This document shows positions 5,979 to 11,701 of a stretch of 24,832 nucleotides of DNA, piece after piece; position 1 is the stretch's first letter; each line of letters begins with the position of its first letter. The notes under the pieces are model-generated. The model was given only the letters and a program-made list of their open reading frames with translations, was not told the origin of the DNA and searched no databases. A program made the translations under genes and the position numbers. The stretch lies in the IMG/VR virus record IMGVR_UViG_3300044695_000919, positions 1 to 24,832 of that record; one strand, given 5' to 3'. This stretch comes from a virus.

Positions 5979-6391
5979 TCAAGCTCCTCCCTCACGCAAA
6001 CATGGACGCTTGCAATAGTTTCATATCGCTTTGTAACGTGAAGGCTAACCACCTGAACATCATCTTTGTAAACAACCCCGTTCATTGCATCAAGGAAGGC
6101 TTTTGCCACGTTATCCAAATCGGGTTTCTTTGGACGCTCTAAACGCTTTAAACAGGCTTCGTTGCGCTTTTTTGAATAACTGGCGGGGATGGCATGGTTG
6201 ATGTAAATATAAACCGCCACAGGCGTTTCTAGTGGCTCTGTTGGCCCCATAGCTGACAAGGCTTGTGCTTTTATCTGAGATTCGTAGTCAGAAGTCTTTT
6301 TTGGCGTGTAGGTGCGGCCCATCTTTGTGAACCTTGGGCGTTGCTTGCCAACAGGGTTGCCCTCTACGCTGAAAATCAATTGAAACGTCAT
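5975..6391 (-). CDS. rusA: RusA-family Holliday junction resolvase
   Basis: A 138-residue protein with the RusA layout. The N-terminus reads VEGNPVGKQRPRFTKMGRTY, and the catalytic block RPKKPDLDNVAKAFLDAMNG is followed by VVYKDDVQV. Asp91, Asp93 and Asp110/111 correspond to the three acidic metal ligands of E. coli RusA, which dimerises and cuts four-way junctions symmetrically. In phages it resolves replication and recombination branches before packaging. Start and stop both lie in ATGA overlaps with neighbours. Confidence 0.93.
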   Translation of the reverse strand: MTFQLIFSVEGNPVGKQRPRFTKMGRTYTPKKTSDYESQIKAQALSAMGPTEPLETPVAVYIYINHAIPASYSKKRNEACLKRLERPKKPDLDNVAKAFLDAMNGVVYKDDVQVVSLHVTKRYETIASVHVCVREELE

Positions 6392-6600
6392 TCAAGTTCA
6401 CCACTTTTTAGTTTTGCCATATAGCCTTTTATGCGTTCAACAGAACCAGAGCCATATCTGCGTTCTAGCCACTCAACACGAACAGGCGTTAAGACCTTTT
6501 GTTTTGTTACTTTCCAAGTCGTAAACAAGACTCTGGCCTCACCAAGCTCAATCATGTATCGGTCACTGTGATTAGATTCTGGTTTCTGGTTGTATGCCAT
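6388..6600 (-). CDS. Hypothetical protein (70 aa)
   Basis: A basic small protein beginning MAYNQKPESNHSDRYMIELG, with a C-terminal VRVEWLERRYGSGSVERIKG YMAKL segment that looks like a helix-turn-helix-sized helical unit. GGGGTAAG lies upstream of the ATG. It is coupled to rusA by ATGA. I do not recognise a named family; its place between the replication and resolvase genes suggests an accessory role in DNA metabolism. Confidence 0.7.
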   Translation of the reverse strand: MAYNQKPESNHSDRYMIELGEARVLFTTWKVTKQKVLTPVRVEWLERRYGSGSVERIKGYMAKLKSGELE

Positions 6601-6606
6601 AGGTGC

Positions 6607-6714
6607 TTACCCCAAGTCACCTGTTAGCCTTAGTGCTTGGTCAATGATGTGTTGCGGGTAAGGTACGCCTTCACGCACCTTGTCCAAGATTTGCATTGCT
6701 TGATAGTGGCTCAC
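6607..6714 (-). CDS. 35-aa conserved phage miniprotein
   Basis: Starts at GTG, overlapping the TGA of the upstream gene (GTGA), and reads MSHYQAMQILDKVREGVPYP followed by QHIIDQALRLTGDLG. It fills exactly the gap between two coupled genes, and the pattern 'YQA.QILD.VREG..YP...I..AL.LTGDL' is one I recall from other phage replication modules. Without it there would be a 110-nt hole in an operon that otherwise has almost none. Function unknown. Confidence 0.65.
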   Translation of the reverse strand: MSHYQAMQILDKVREGVPYPQHIIDQALRLTGDLG

Positions 6715-7049
6715 TTCTTAACCTTTGCAATCAGTTCAGCAATCCGCTTTTTGTTCGCGGCCATTTGCTCTGCTGTCAGTTTGTTTTCCAACATTGGCAA
6801 GGTAGGCTCAGGCGCTTTTCTGCACATCGCACGAAACTCAAGCACTGTTGGAGGCTTTCCACTGTCAGGCATATTTTTCAAAGCATAGGCAATCGAATCA
6901 GGAAAGTCTTTAAACCCTGCCAACTCATGCGCCCAATCAGCTTTCACTTCAGCAATGTCCAAACCTTCCCAACGACCAAGAAAGTCTCGGCCATAGATCA
7001 TTGTCAACTTTGTGAAGATGCGTTCAACCCAAGGCATAGGCAAGCTCAT
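6711..7049 (-). CDS. Replication-module protein (112 aa), unknown function
   Basis: Begins MSLPMPWVERIFTKLTMIYG and continues RDFLGRWEGLDIAEVKADWA HELAGF. A proline-containing middle is followed by a helical, charged tail (KLTAEQMAANKKRIAELIAK). From memory, this 'PWVERIF.KLT..YGRDFLGRWEG.D...VK.DW' protein regularly follows a DUF1376 or DnaA-like replication gene in Burkholderiales phages, in the slot where lambda has helicase-loader gene P. A loader role is inference from position only. It is coupled to both neighbours and has GAGGTG upstream. Confidence 0.75.
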   Translation of the reverse strand: MSLPMPWVERIFTKLTMIYGRDFLGRWEGLDIAEVKADWAHELAGFKDFPDSIAYALKNMPDSGKPPTVLEFRAMCRKAPEPTLPMLENKLTAEQMAANKKRIAELIAKVKK

Positions 7050-7819
7050 TTGTTCACCTCAATGACTTTCTGTGTTGGCATATCAATCGTGCGGAAGAAG
7101 TCGCTGGCATCTTGGTAAGGCGTTTGCTTGGCAATGCTTGGCACTGCCTCTTGCATCTTTAAGCGCATTGATCGCTGATAGACAGTCTCAGTCTGGTTTT
7201 GTTTTTCATCAGACTTCAGCCACGATGCCTCAAGACCTTGCGAACCTCTTGCACACCAGATAGTCAAAAAGGCATTAAGAGTGATGCCAGCCTTTTCCGC
7301 TTCTTTTCTTGCAGACTTCAGGACTGTTTCAGTCACAGGTGCGTTCTTGGCTTTCCTGAGTGACAACCAATCTTGCCATTCTTGTAAACCAACATCAGGG
7401 GGGCAAGCAACGACAGTTGCTTTCTCTCTCTTTGGTTTATGGTTATTAGTTATTGGTTCTTGGTTTATAGTTGCCTTAGCGATGGGTTGCGACTCGGAAC
7501 CCACTGGGTTCTTTTTGCGTCCACCAAGGCGACCATTAGCTCTGTTCTTTTCAGCCATTGCGTGATATTGCTGGATAACATCATCACAGCGAGCATGAAA
7601 CCAGCCATCCTCATGCTGGACAAACATATCATTTAAAACATCACAAACCACTTGGGAATCCACTCGCAAGCGTCTGGAAACCCACTGGGTATCCAATGGG
7701 ATCTTTTGCTCTGTGTCGTAGTACATATCCAGAAGTCGGCGGTAAGCCAAATCTTCTTCATTGGACAAGTGCGCTGTGGCGGCACGATAGTCGCCAATGC
7801 TGAACTGGTAATAGTGCAT
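7046..7819 (-). CDS. DUF1376 (YdaU-type) replication-associated protein
   Basis: A 257-residue protein when started at ATG 7819, which has GGAA just upstream and gives the family's usual opening MHYYQFSIGDYRAATAHLSN. Residues about 1-85 form the DUF1376 domain (EEDLAYRRLLDMYYDTEQKI, then DTQWVSRRL and EDGWFHARCDDVI). A low-complexity linker ENRANGRLGGRKKNP leads to a basic C-terminal part with PPDVGLQEWQDWL. DUF1376 proteins sit where lambda O lies and are thought to initiate phage replication; the proof is thin. The frame is open up to 7900 through the leader hairpin, which I reject as coding. Confidence 0.85.
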   Translation of the reverse strand: MHYYQFSIGDYRAATAHLSNEEDLAYRRLLDMYYDTEQKIPLDTQWVSRRLRVDSQVVCDVLNDMFVQHEDGWFHARCDDVIQQYHAMAEKNRANGRLGGRKKNPVGSESQPIAKATINQEPITNNHKPKREKATVVACPPDVGLQEWQDWLSLRKAKNAPVTETVLKSARKEAEKAGITLNAFLTIWCARGSQGLEASWLKSDEKQNQTETVYQRSMRLKMQEAVPSIAKQTPYQDASDFFRTIDMPTQKVIEVNK

Positions 7820-7880
7820 GATTTCCGCTTTTTCAAACCCCTTTGAAGAAACTGCGGCAGGAGAAGGGGTAACTCTTTTC

Positions 7881-7902
7881 GGTTGGGTAGCAACTCCCAA
7901 CC
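7881..7902 (-). promoter_or_regulatory. Hairpin in the leader of the DUF1376 gene
   Basis: GGTTGGG and CCCAACC form a perfect 7-bp inverted repeat around an 8-nt loop, inside the 106-nt gap between 7926 and 7819. No T-run follows on either strand, so it is not a clear terminator. It could be an mRNA structure that separates or tunes the downstream replication gene, or a protein-binding site. Nothing else is evident in the gap. Confidence 0.45.
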
Positions 7903-7925
7903 TAGCCGTGTTTCAAGCAACTATA

Positions 7926-8150
7926 TCACTTCTTTGGTGGCTTGCCAAAGTATTGTTTAGTTCCGTCACCTTTTTCTTTTCTCAGCACAGTCCAGTTGTG
8001 ATCACGAACAAGTCTAGCCAGCTTGCTGTGAGGGCTAGTCGTAGGCAGGTAACGTGCAATCTCTGCTGCTGACGCACCCTCTGGCCTGGAGATCAGGTGC
8101 TTGAGTCGAGCCATTTGCCCCACTGGTTTTTTAGAGAACATTGTTAACAT
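7926..8150 (-). CDS. Small winged-helix-like DNA-binding protein
   Basis: A 74-residue basic protein. ARLKHLISRPEGASAAEIAR YLPTTSPHSKLARLVRDHNW has the rhythm of a winged helix: a helix, the turn-and-recognition helices around 'ASAAEIARYL ... SKLARLV', and a wing ending LRKEKGDGTKQYF. It starts 3 nt after the stop of the upstream gene, with AAAGG ahead; ATG 8141 is an alternative start. A regulatory role in early transcription is possible. The fold call is by eye. Confidence 0.65.
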   Translation of the reverse strand: MLTMFSKKPVGQMARLKHLISRPEGASAAEIARYLPTTSPHSKLARLVRDHNWTVLRKEKGDGTKQYFGKPPKK

Positions 8151-8153
8151 GAT

Positions 8154-8351
8154 TTAGCCTTTCTTTGGTGAACGTGAAAAAACTTGTTTCTTAGGAGTTG
8201 CATGGCCTACATGCCAGAACCCGCAATGTGGGCAGCGATAAGCCTCCATAGGGCTATCCCGTCTGCGGCCAACAATCACTTGCGCCAACTCTCTGGTGGG
8301 CAACTTGTCTTTGCCTTCGCATTGTGAGGTTGAATCTGTCTTGTATGTCAT
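8154..8351 (-). CDS. Small zinc-ribbon-like protein
   Basis: A 65-residue basic protein with the motif YRCPHCGFWHVGH, a C-x2-C pair followed by two histidines that could complete a zinc site. The phrase 'YRCP.CG.WH.GH' is familiar from small phage and plasmid proteins of unknown role. The start overlaps the TGA of the upstream gene (ATGA). The very basic tail (KKQVFSRSPKKG) suits nucleic-acid binding, which is inference. Confidence 0.75.
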   Translation of the reverse strand: MTYKTDSTSQCEGKDKLPTRELAQVIVGRRRDSPMEAYRCPHCGFWHVGHATPKKQVFSRSPKKG

Positions 8352-8764
8352 GCTCTTGAATATGCAATCATTTGCACTGTTGTGTTGTAGTTGTTTGGCT
8401 TGCCCTTGTTGATTGAGTTGGCAATCTCTGCTTTGCTGAATAGACCCTTAGCAAACGTAATGTCAAAGGCATTGCCACGGCTTTTTGGTGTTCCATCTTC
8501 CCAATGAGAGTTAGAAACAAATCGTTGCTCAGAAGTGCTTTGTAGTGTCTTTCCTGTCAGCTTGAAATAGAAGTTCAGCTTCTGCGTCATACCAAGTCGC
8601 ACAGTCTTAGCAATGGTGATGTAACCATCTTTGAGAAGTTCGTTCTTTACCAATGCTGGTGAAATGTCAAACTTGCCAGCCATCCTGTTTGCAATCCTTC
8701 GATGTGGTGAGTTATCTTTTTTTATCTGATCCAGATAAAACTGTTTAGCGGCTAATTTGCTCAA
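8348..8764 (-). CDS. Hypothetical protein (138 aa), possibly DNA-binding
   Basis: Starts at TTG 8764, decided by a perfect AGGAGG seven nt upstream. The basic N-terminal half (QFYLDQIKKDNSPHRRIANR, then DISPALVKNELLKDGYITIA) resembles a helical DNA-binding unit. The C-terminal half is Asn/Lys-rich (AKGLFSKAEIANSINKGKPN). No family is recognised. As the second gene of the leftward early operon it is a candidate regulator, but this is inference. It overlaps the 59-aa gene by 20 nt. Confidence 0.7.
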   Translation of the reverse strand: MSKLAAKQFYLDQIKKDNSPHRRIANRMAGKFDISPALVKNELLKDGYITIAKTVRLGMTQKLNFYFKLTGKTLQSTSEQRFVSNSHWEDGTPKSRGNAFDITFAKGLFSKAEIANSINKGKPNNYNTTVQMIAYSRA

Positions 8765-8924
8765 TGTAGATCCTCCTGTTAAAAAGCTGTTCCAAGCTGG
8801 CGACTAGGAGAGCCTTGGTAGCGGCCTCCACATCTTCAGGCTGTGTGTACTGAACCACCAGCGAGGTTGCATAGTCTAGCAACGGCTGGATGGCCAGGAC
8901 TTCATGTTGTTCGTGTGTGTTCAT
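8745..8924 (-). CDS. 59-aa first gene of the leftward early operon
   Basis: A short frame starting MNTHEQHEVLAIQPLLDYAT, acidic and helical, ending LEQLFNRRIYIEQISR. The body overlaps the AGGAGG and start of the next gene. No Shine-Dalgarno site is seen; the -10-like box at 8932-8937 would place the transcript start at about the ATG, so it may be translated from a leaderless mRNA. The frame has sensible composition and fills the space between the control region and the TTG-started gene. No family is recognised. Confidence 0.6.
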   Translation of the reverse strand: MNTHEQHEVLAIQPLLDYATSLVVQYTQPEDVEAATKALLVASLEQLFNRRIYIEQISR

Positions 8925-8931
8925 GCCGCAA

Positions 8932-8959
8932 AGATTACATGAAAAAAAATTGCTGTCTA
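8932..8959 (-). promoter_or_regulatory. Candidate leftward early promoter
   Basis: On the minus strand TAGACA (8954-8959, 5 of 6 to the -35 consensus) is followed after 16 nt by TAATCT (8932-8937). The spacer carries a run of eight Ts. Transcription would begin about 8925, next to the ATG at 8924. The -35 box ends one base from the shared element at 8961, as in the region at 880-887. Confidence 0.4.
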
Positions 8960-8960
8960 T

Positions 8961-9010
8961 TAGGGTTTGTCCTAATACACAAACATGGATTTCGGCTTAA
9001 CAATAGAGGC
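8961..9010 (+). promoter_or_regulatory. Shared two-part control element, copy B
   Basis: TAGGGTTTGTCC (8961-8972) and ACAATAGAGGC (9000-9010), as at 887-935. Here the first part sits in a better inverted repeat, TTAGG-GTTTGT-CCTAA (8960-8975). The rightward operon begins 22 nt after the second part. The 108-nt gap between divergent genes holds this element and the leftward promoter candidate, and little else. Confidence 0.55.
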
Positions 9011-9032
9011 TCAACACAACCAAAGGAATGAT

Positions 9033-9194
9033 ATGAAAATCACTTTATCCCGTCAGGAAGTCGAAAAGATCTTGCTTGACTATGCAAACAACTTGGTCGA
9101 GGGCTACGGCTTCAATGAAGTTGTTGGCGGCTCTTACCGCGACATCCCGTCAAGCGTTGACTTAGTAAAAGTTGAGCCAAAGGAGCAAGAATGA
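9033..9194 (+). CDS. Hypothetical protein (53 aa), first gene of the rightward operon
   Basis: Starts at ATG 9033 with AAAGGA upstream; the frame is open from 8985, but that part lies in the control element. The sequence MKITLSRQEVEKILLDYANN LVEGYGFNEVV resembles short early phage proteins I recall that begin 'MKITL...EVE.I.LDYAN'. Function unknown. The stop overlaps the next ATG (ATGA). Confidence 0.75.
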   Translation: MKITLSRQEVEKILLDYANNLVEGYGFNEVVGGSYRDIPSSVDLVKVEPKEQE

Positions 9195-9346
9195 AAACAG
9201 CGTACCTCACACGGGTACGCAGCCTGTACTGCGTTCCAGGTGTACCAACACACATTCAGCGCCACAACATGAGGGAGTGGATCAAATCAATCCGCTTTCT
9301 TGGTGACAAGTGGCTTTTGGCTAAACAAGTTGGGAGAACACAATGA
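9191..9346 (+). CDS. 51-aa conserved phage protein
   Basis: Begins MKTAYLTRVRSLYCVPGVPT and continues HIQRHNMREWIKSIRFLGDK WLLAK. It is basic, and the ending 'W...IRFLGDKWLLA' is a pattern I recall from Burkholderiales phages upstream of recombination genes. Both ends lie in ATGA overlaps, which firmly places it between the 53-aa gene and the ERF gene. Function unknown. Confidence 0.75.
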   Translation: MKTAYLTRVRSLYCVPGVPTHIQRHNMREWIKSIRFLGDKWLLAKQVGRTQ

Positions 9347-9951
9347 GCATTTACAAAAAACTAAGTGATGCAAGAGAGCATTTCCATGAGTTACAGCTCA
9401 GGAAAACTGGTCATAACAAGTTTGCTGGTTACAAGTATTTTGAACTTGGCGACTTTCTGATACCAGCGTTAAGTGTTTTGAAAATGTACGGCATTGTTTC
9501 TGTGATCTCGTTTGGCAAAGAGATTGCAACAATGAAACTGATTGACATTGACAAGCCAGATGATTTCATTGAAATCACTTCTCCAATGTCCTCTGCGGCT
9601 CTTAAAGGAGCGCATGAGATTCAAAACCTTGGTGCGGTGCAAACTTACACAAGAAGATACTTGTGGGTTGCAGCCCTAGAAATAGTTGAGCATGACGCTA
9701 TTGACTCAGCGCCAGCAAAAGAAAAAGTTATCATCACTCCCTCTCAGGGTATTGCAGACAACATTCCCGCAGAGGAAATGCAGTACCTCCAAGAATTAGC
9801 AATCGAGTTGGTTGCTAACGTAGCTGAAGGCCAACCAAAACAAGCACTTGAAAGGCTTGATGCGGAGAAGCTAGAGGCAGATCAAAAAGTAGCCTTGTGG
9901 TCATTGCTAGACAGCAAGACTCGGGCTGCAATCAAAAAAGCAAAGGAATGA
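9343..9951 (+). CDS. erf: ERF-family single-strand annealing protein
   Basis: A 202-residue protein. The N-terminal domain (about residues 1-120) carries the ERF features: KLSDAREHFHELQLRKTGHN, KFAGYKYFELGDFLIPAL and the signature GAVQTYTRRYLWVAALEI (97-114). ERF proteins form rings on single-stranded DNA and anneal complementary strands during phage recombination and genome circularisation. The C-terminal part is acidic, variable and helical. It starts by ATGA overlap and lies directly upstream of an SSB-like gene, the usual pairing. NinB at 4374 is a likely partner. Confidence 0.92.
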   Translation: MSIYKKLSDAREHFHELQLRKTGHNKFAGYKYFELGDFLIPALSVLKMYGIVSVISFGKEIATMKLIDIDKPDDFIEITSPMSSAALKGAHEIQNLGAVQTYTRRYLWVAALEIVEHDAIDSAPAKEKVIITPSQGIADNIPAEEMQYLQELAIELVANVAEGQPKQALERLDAEKLEADQKVALWSLLDSKTRAAIKKAKE

Positions 9952-9953
9952 AA

Positions 9954-10208
9954 ATGCAATACGACAACGCAAACAGAGGCGCACTTTTCAAGAATGACGA
10001 AAAGACGCAAGACAACTTTCCAGATTACAAAGGCAGTATTAACGTCAATGGCGTTGATATGTGGATCTCTGGATGGCTTAAAACAAGCGAGAAGACGGGT
10101 AAAAAGTTTATGAGCCTGTCAGTCAAGCCCAAAGACGCAGCAAAGCCTGTACAGCCATCTAAGCCCAAATCAAGCGGGTTTGATGATATGGACGATGCCC
10201 CATTTTAA
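9954..10208 (+). CDS. SSB-like protein with acidic DDAPF tail
   Basis: An 84-residue protein from ATG 9954, chosen because AAGGA lies about 7 nt upstream; ATG 9948 is too close to that site. It begins MQYDNANRGALFKNDEKTQD and has a short beta-rich core (YKGSINVNGVDMWISGWLKT, then KKFMSLSVKPK). The tail GFDDMDDAPF resembles the acidic C-terminus by which SSB proteins recruit partners. From memory, this 'DN.NRG.LFKN' protein is common in phages next to annealing proteins. Single-strand binding is inference from tail and context. Confidence 0.75.
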   Translation: MQYDNANRGALFKNDEKTQDNFPDYKGSINVNGVDMWISGWLKTSEKTGKKFMSLSVKPKDAAKPVQPSKPKSSGFDDMDDAPF

Positions 10209-10217
10209 GGAGACAAC

Positions 10218-10367
10218 ATGAAAAAAGTATTCGCAGCCATCGCACTGGCAACAGCAGCCACAGCAGTTTGGGCTAATTGCTCAACACACAGCATCAACTC
10301 TGGTGGCCGTATGGTTACTTGCACCACTTGCTGTTTCGGTCCTAATTGCACGACCAACTGCTTCTGA
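10218..10367 (+). CDS. Secreted Cys-rich peptide (49 aa)
   Basis: AAGGAG lies upstream of ATG 10218. Residues 1-19 (MKKVFAAIALATAATAVWA) form a classic signal peptide with an A-x-A-like cleavage site before Asn20. The mature part of about 30 residues holds six cysteines (21, 35, 38, 39, 44, 48) in CSTHSINSGGRMVTCTTCCF and GPNCTTNCF, a pattern for disulfide bonding in the periplasm. I recall similar peptides in freshwater Burkholderiales genomes. A toxin-like, envelope or superinfection-exclusion role is possible; none is shown. The following 99 nt (10368-10466) hold no evident gene. Confidence 0.75.
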   Translation: MKKVFAAIALATAATAVWANCSTHSINSGGRMVTCTTCCFGPNCTTNCF

Positions 10368-10466
10368 TTTTGTCGGGGAAAGCGGATTCTGGAGTGGCAA
10401 CCCAATTGGGGTGTCCGTCATATGCACCAGACGCAGCGAGTACCTGACCTTTACCCTGGAAAAACC

Positions 10467-10628
10467 ATGACTTTTACACTTGACACAAATGAAGCCGCTT
10501 TTATTGTTCGCGTTCTCGGACAATTGCCAACAGAATCTGGAGCATTCCCCCTCCACCAAAAACTTGTTCAGCAGTTCAAAGAACAAGAGGCAGAGCAAGA
10601 AGTGATGCAGGTTGGAGGCACTGACTAA
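10467..10628 (+). CDS. Hypothetical protein (53 aa)
   Basis: Starts at ATG 10467 after CTGGAAAAACC; an open stretch from 10422 lacks a ribosome site. The protein reads MTFTLDTNEAAFIVRVLGQL PTESGAFPLHQKLVQQF and ends in a Glu/Gln-rich tail. The form 'EAAFI..VLGQLPT.SGAFPL..KL..Q' is one I recall as a small phage protein of unknown function. It precedes the promoter-hairpin and the HNH-AP2 gene, and was probably next to the MazG-like gene before that insertion. Confidence 0.72.
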   Translation: MTFTLDTNEAAFIVRVLGQLPTESGAFPLHQKLVQQFKEQEAEQEVMQVGGTD

Positions 10629-10639
10629 TGAGTTACGCA

Positions 10640-10678
10640 CCATTGTATAAATGGTATAATTAGTCATTTATACAATGG
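10640..10678 (+). promoter_or_regulatory. 14-bp perfect inverted repeat enclosing a TATAAT box
   Basis: CCATTGTATAAATG (10640-10653) and its exact reverse complement (10665-10678) flank an 11-nt centre GTATAATTAGT with a perfect -10 box TATAAT (10655-10660). TTACGC (10633-10638) lies 16 nt ahead as a weak -35. The right arm ends next to the GGGGGA ribosome site of the HNH-AP2 gene. The arms could be a repressor operator across the promoter, or fold in read-through mRNA and hide the ribosome site. Confidence 0.7.
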
Positions 10679-10686
10679 GGGATGCA

Positions 10687-11181
10687 ATGATACTTGAACA
10701 AGAATGTTTGCGAAAACTTACTTATGACCCATTGACGGGTCTTTTTACTTGGAACCTTGATGGAACAAGAGGCGTAAAAGCTGGAGATATTGCTGGATCA
10801 AAAATGCCTAATGGCTACATCATTCTTTGTGTTTCTGGGAAAAAAATTTTTGCTCATAGAGTTGCTTGGTTTTTTGTTCATGGGGCATTTCCATATGGCC
10901 ACATTGACCACATCAACAGAAACAAAGCAGACAACAAAATTTCAAACTTGAGGTTGGCTAGCCCAGAGCAAAACGCCCAGAATAGACTTAAAAATGTCAA
11001 AAATACTTCTGGGTACAAAGGAGTTACATGGCATAAAAGAGACAAAAGATGGCAAGCCGCAATAACAATACGTGGAAAAGTTTTGCATCTTGGTTATCAC
11101 GCAAAAGTAGAAGATGCTTACGCTGCTTATGTTGAAGCATCAAAAAAATATCAAACACATTCAATTTTTAAAGAAAGTTAA
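10687..11181 (+). CDS. HNH-AP2 homing-type endonuclease, copy 1
   Basis: A 164-residue protein from ATG 10687, chosen because GGGGGA lies 4-9 nt upstream and it gives the family opening MILEQECLRKLTYDPLTGLF. The HNH core spans residues about 57-98 (AHRVAW, then GHIDHINRNKADNKISNLRL). An AP2-type DNA-binding domain follows (108-150: TSGYKGVTWHKRDKRWQAAI, then GKVLHLGYH and EDAYAAY). Such free-standing genes are selfish homing nucleases that spread between phages. It is more AT-rich to the eye than its neighbours and appears to have its own promoter, both signs of insertion. A paralogue lies at 14576-15061. Confidence 0.9.
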   Translation: MILEQECLRKLTYDPLTGLFTWNLDGTRGVKAGDIAGSKMPNGYIILCVSGKKIFAHRVAWFFVHGAFPYGHIDHINRNKADNKISNLRLASPEQNAQNRLKNVKNTSGYKGVTWHKRDKRWQAAITIRGKVLHLGYHAKVEDAYAAYVEASKKYQTHSIFKES

Positions 11182-11183
11182 AA

Positions 11184-11489
11184 ATGTCTTTTCCAGATGT
11201 TGAACTAAAGGTAATTAGATGGGGTGAGGCAAGAGGTATTGTGCAAAACAGCACACCAGAAGCACAGGCCAAAAAGACACAAGAAGAACTGAATGAGTTG
11301 TTTGACGCAATCGTAGCCAAAGATAAAGAGGCCATGATTGACGCATACGGCGATATTCTCGTTACCCTTGTCATGGGCTGTGCTTGTGCTGATCTTGACC
11401 TTGTAAGCTGTTTTAACCATGCTTATGAGCAGATTAAAGACCGCAAGGGTTATCTGACTGCTGAAGGCATCTTTGTTAAGGAGGCGTAA
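11184..11489 (+). CDS. MazG-like NTP pyrophosphohydrolase
   Basis: A 101-residue all-helical protein with the MazG metal-site pattern: TQEELNELFDAI (Glu34, Glu35, Glu38) and MIDAYGDILVTLVMG (Asp53, Asp57). The ending AYEQIKDRKGYLTAEGIFVK is typical of the phage MazG-like group. Such enzymes hydrolyse nucleoside triphosphates to monophosphate and pyrophosphate, and in phages are thought to adjust nucleotide pools. The start has no clear Shine-Dalgarno site, which may reflect the insertion of the HNH-AP2 gene just upstream. Confidence 0.88.
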   Translation: MSFPDVELKVIRWGEARGIVQNSTPEAQAKKTQEELNELFDAIVAKDKEAMIDAYGDILVTLVMGCACADLDLVSCFNHAYEQIKDRKGYLTAEGIFVKEA

Positions 11490-11701
11490 TGTCTGCCCTT
11501 GATAAACAGGAATCGGGCAATCACTACAAAGACAAAGGCATCCAGCCCATTGTCTACATCCATGCAAACAACTTAGGGTTTTGTGCTGGCAATGTGGTGA
11601 AGTATGTGACTAGGTACAAGGAAAAAAACGGCGCTGCTGACATTCGCAAAGCCATTCATTACCTAGAGTTGTTGCTTGAGTTGGAATATGCTGGCAAGTG
11701 A
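11489..11701 (+). CDS. DUF3310 family protein
   Basis: A 70-residue protein matching DUF3310 over its whole length: NHYKDKGIQPIVYIHANNLG, FCAGNVVKYVTRYKEKNG and DIRKAIHYLELLLELE. The family is very common in phages; its members are sometimes loosely called nucleotide kinases, but the activity is not established. It has GGAGG upstream and a TAATG overlap with the MazG-like gene, a pairing I recall as frequent, which suggests a joint role in nucleotide metabolism. Confidence 0.9.
   Translation: MSALDKQESGNHYKDKGIQPIVYIHANNLGFCAGNVVKYVTRYKEKNGAADIRKAIHYLELLLELEYAGK

Noticed and set aside
7820-7900. N-terminal extension of the DUF1376 protein
   Set aside because: The extra residues run through the leader hairpin, while ATG 7819 has a ribosome site and gives the normal family start.
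8985-9032. Earlier ATG for the first rightward gene
   Set aside because: It lies inside control element B and has no Shine-Dalgarno site; ATG 9033 has AAAGGA.
10368-10466. Possible small RNA or tRNA in the 99-nt gap
   Set aside because: CCCAATTGGG is a short palindrome, but no cloverleaf, terminator or promoter could be made out.
10484-10512. TTGACA as a -35 box in the 53-aa gene
   Set aside because: No acceptable -10 hexamer follows at 15-19 nt.
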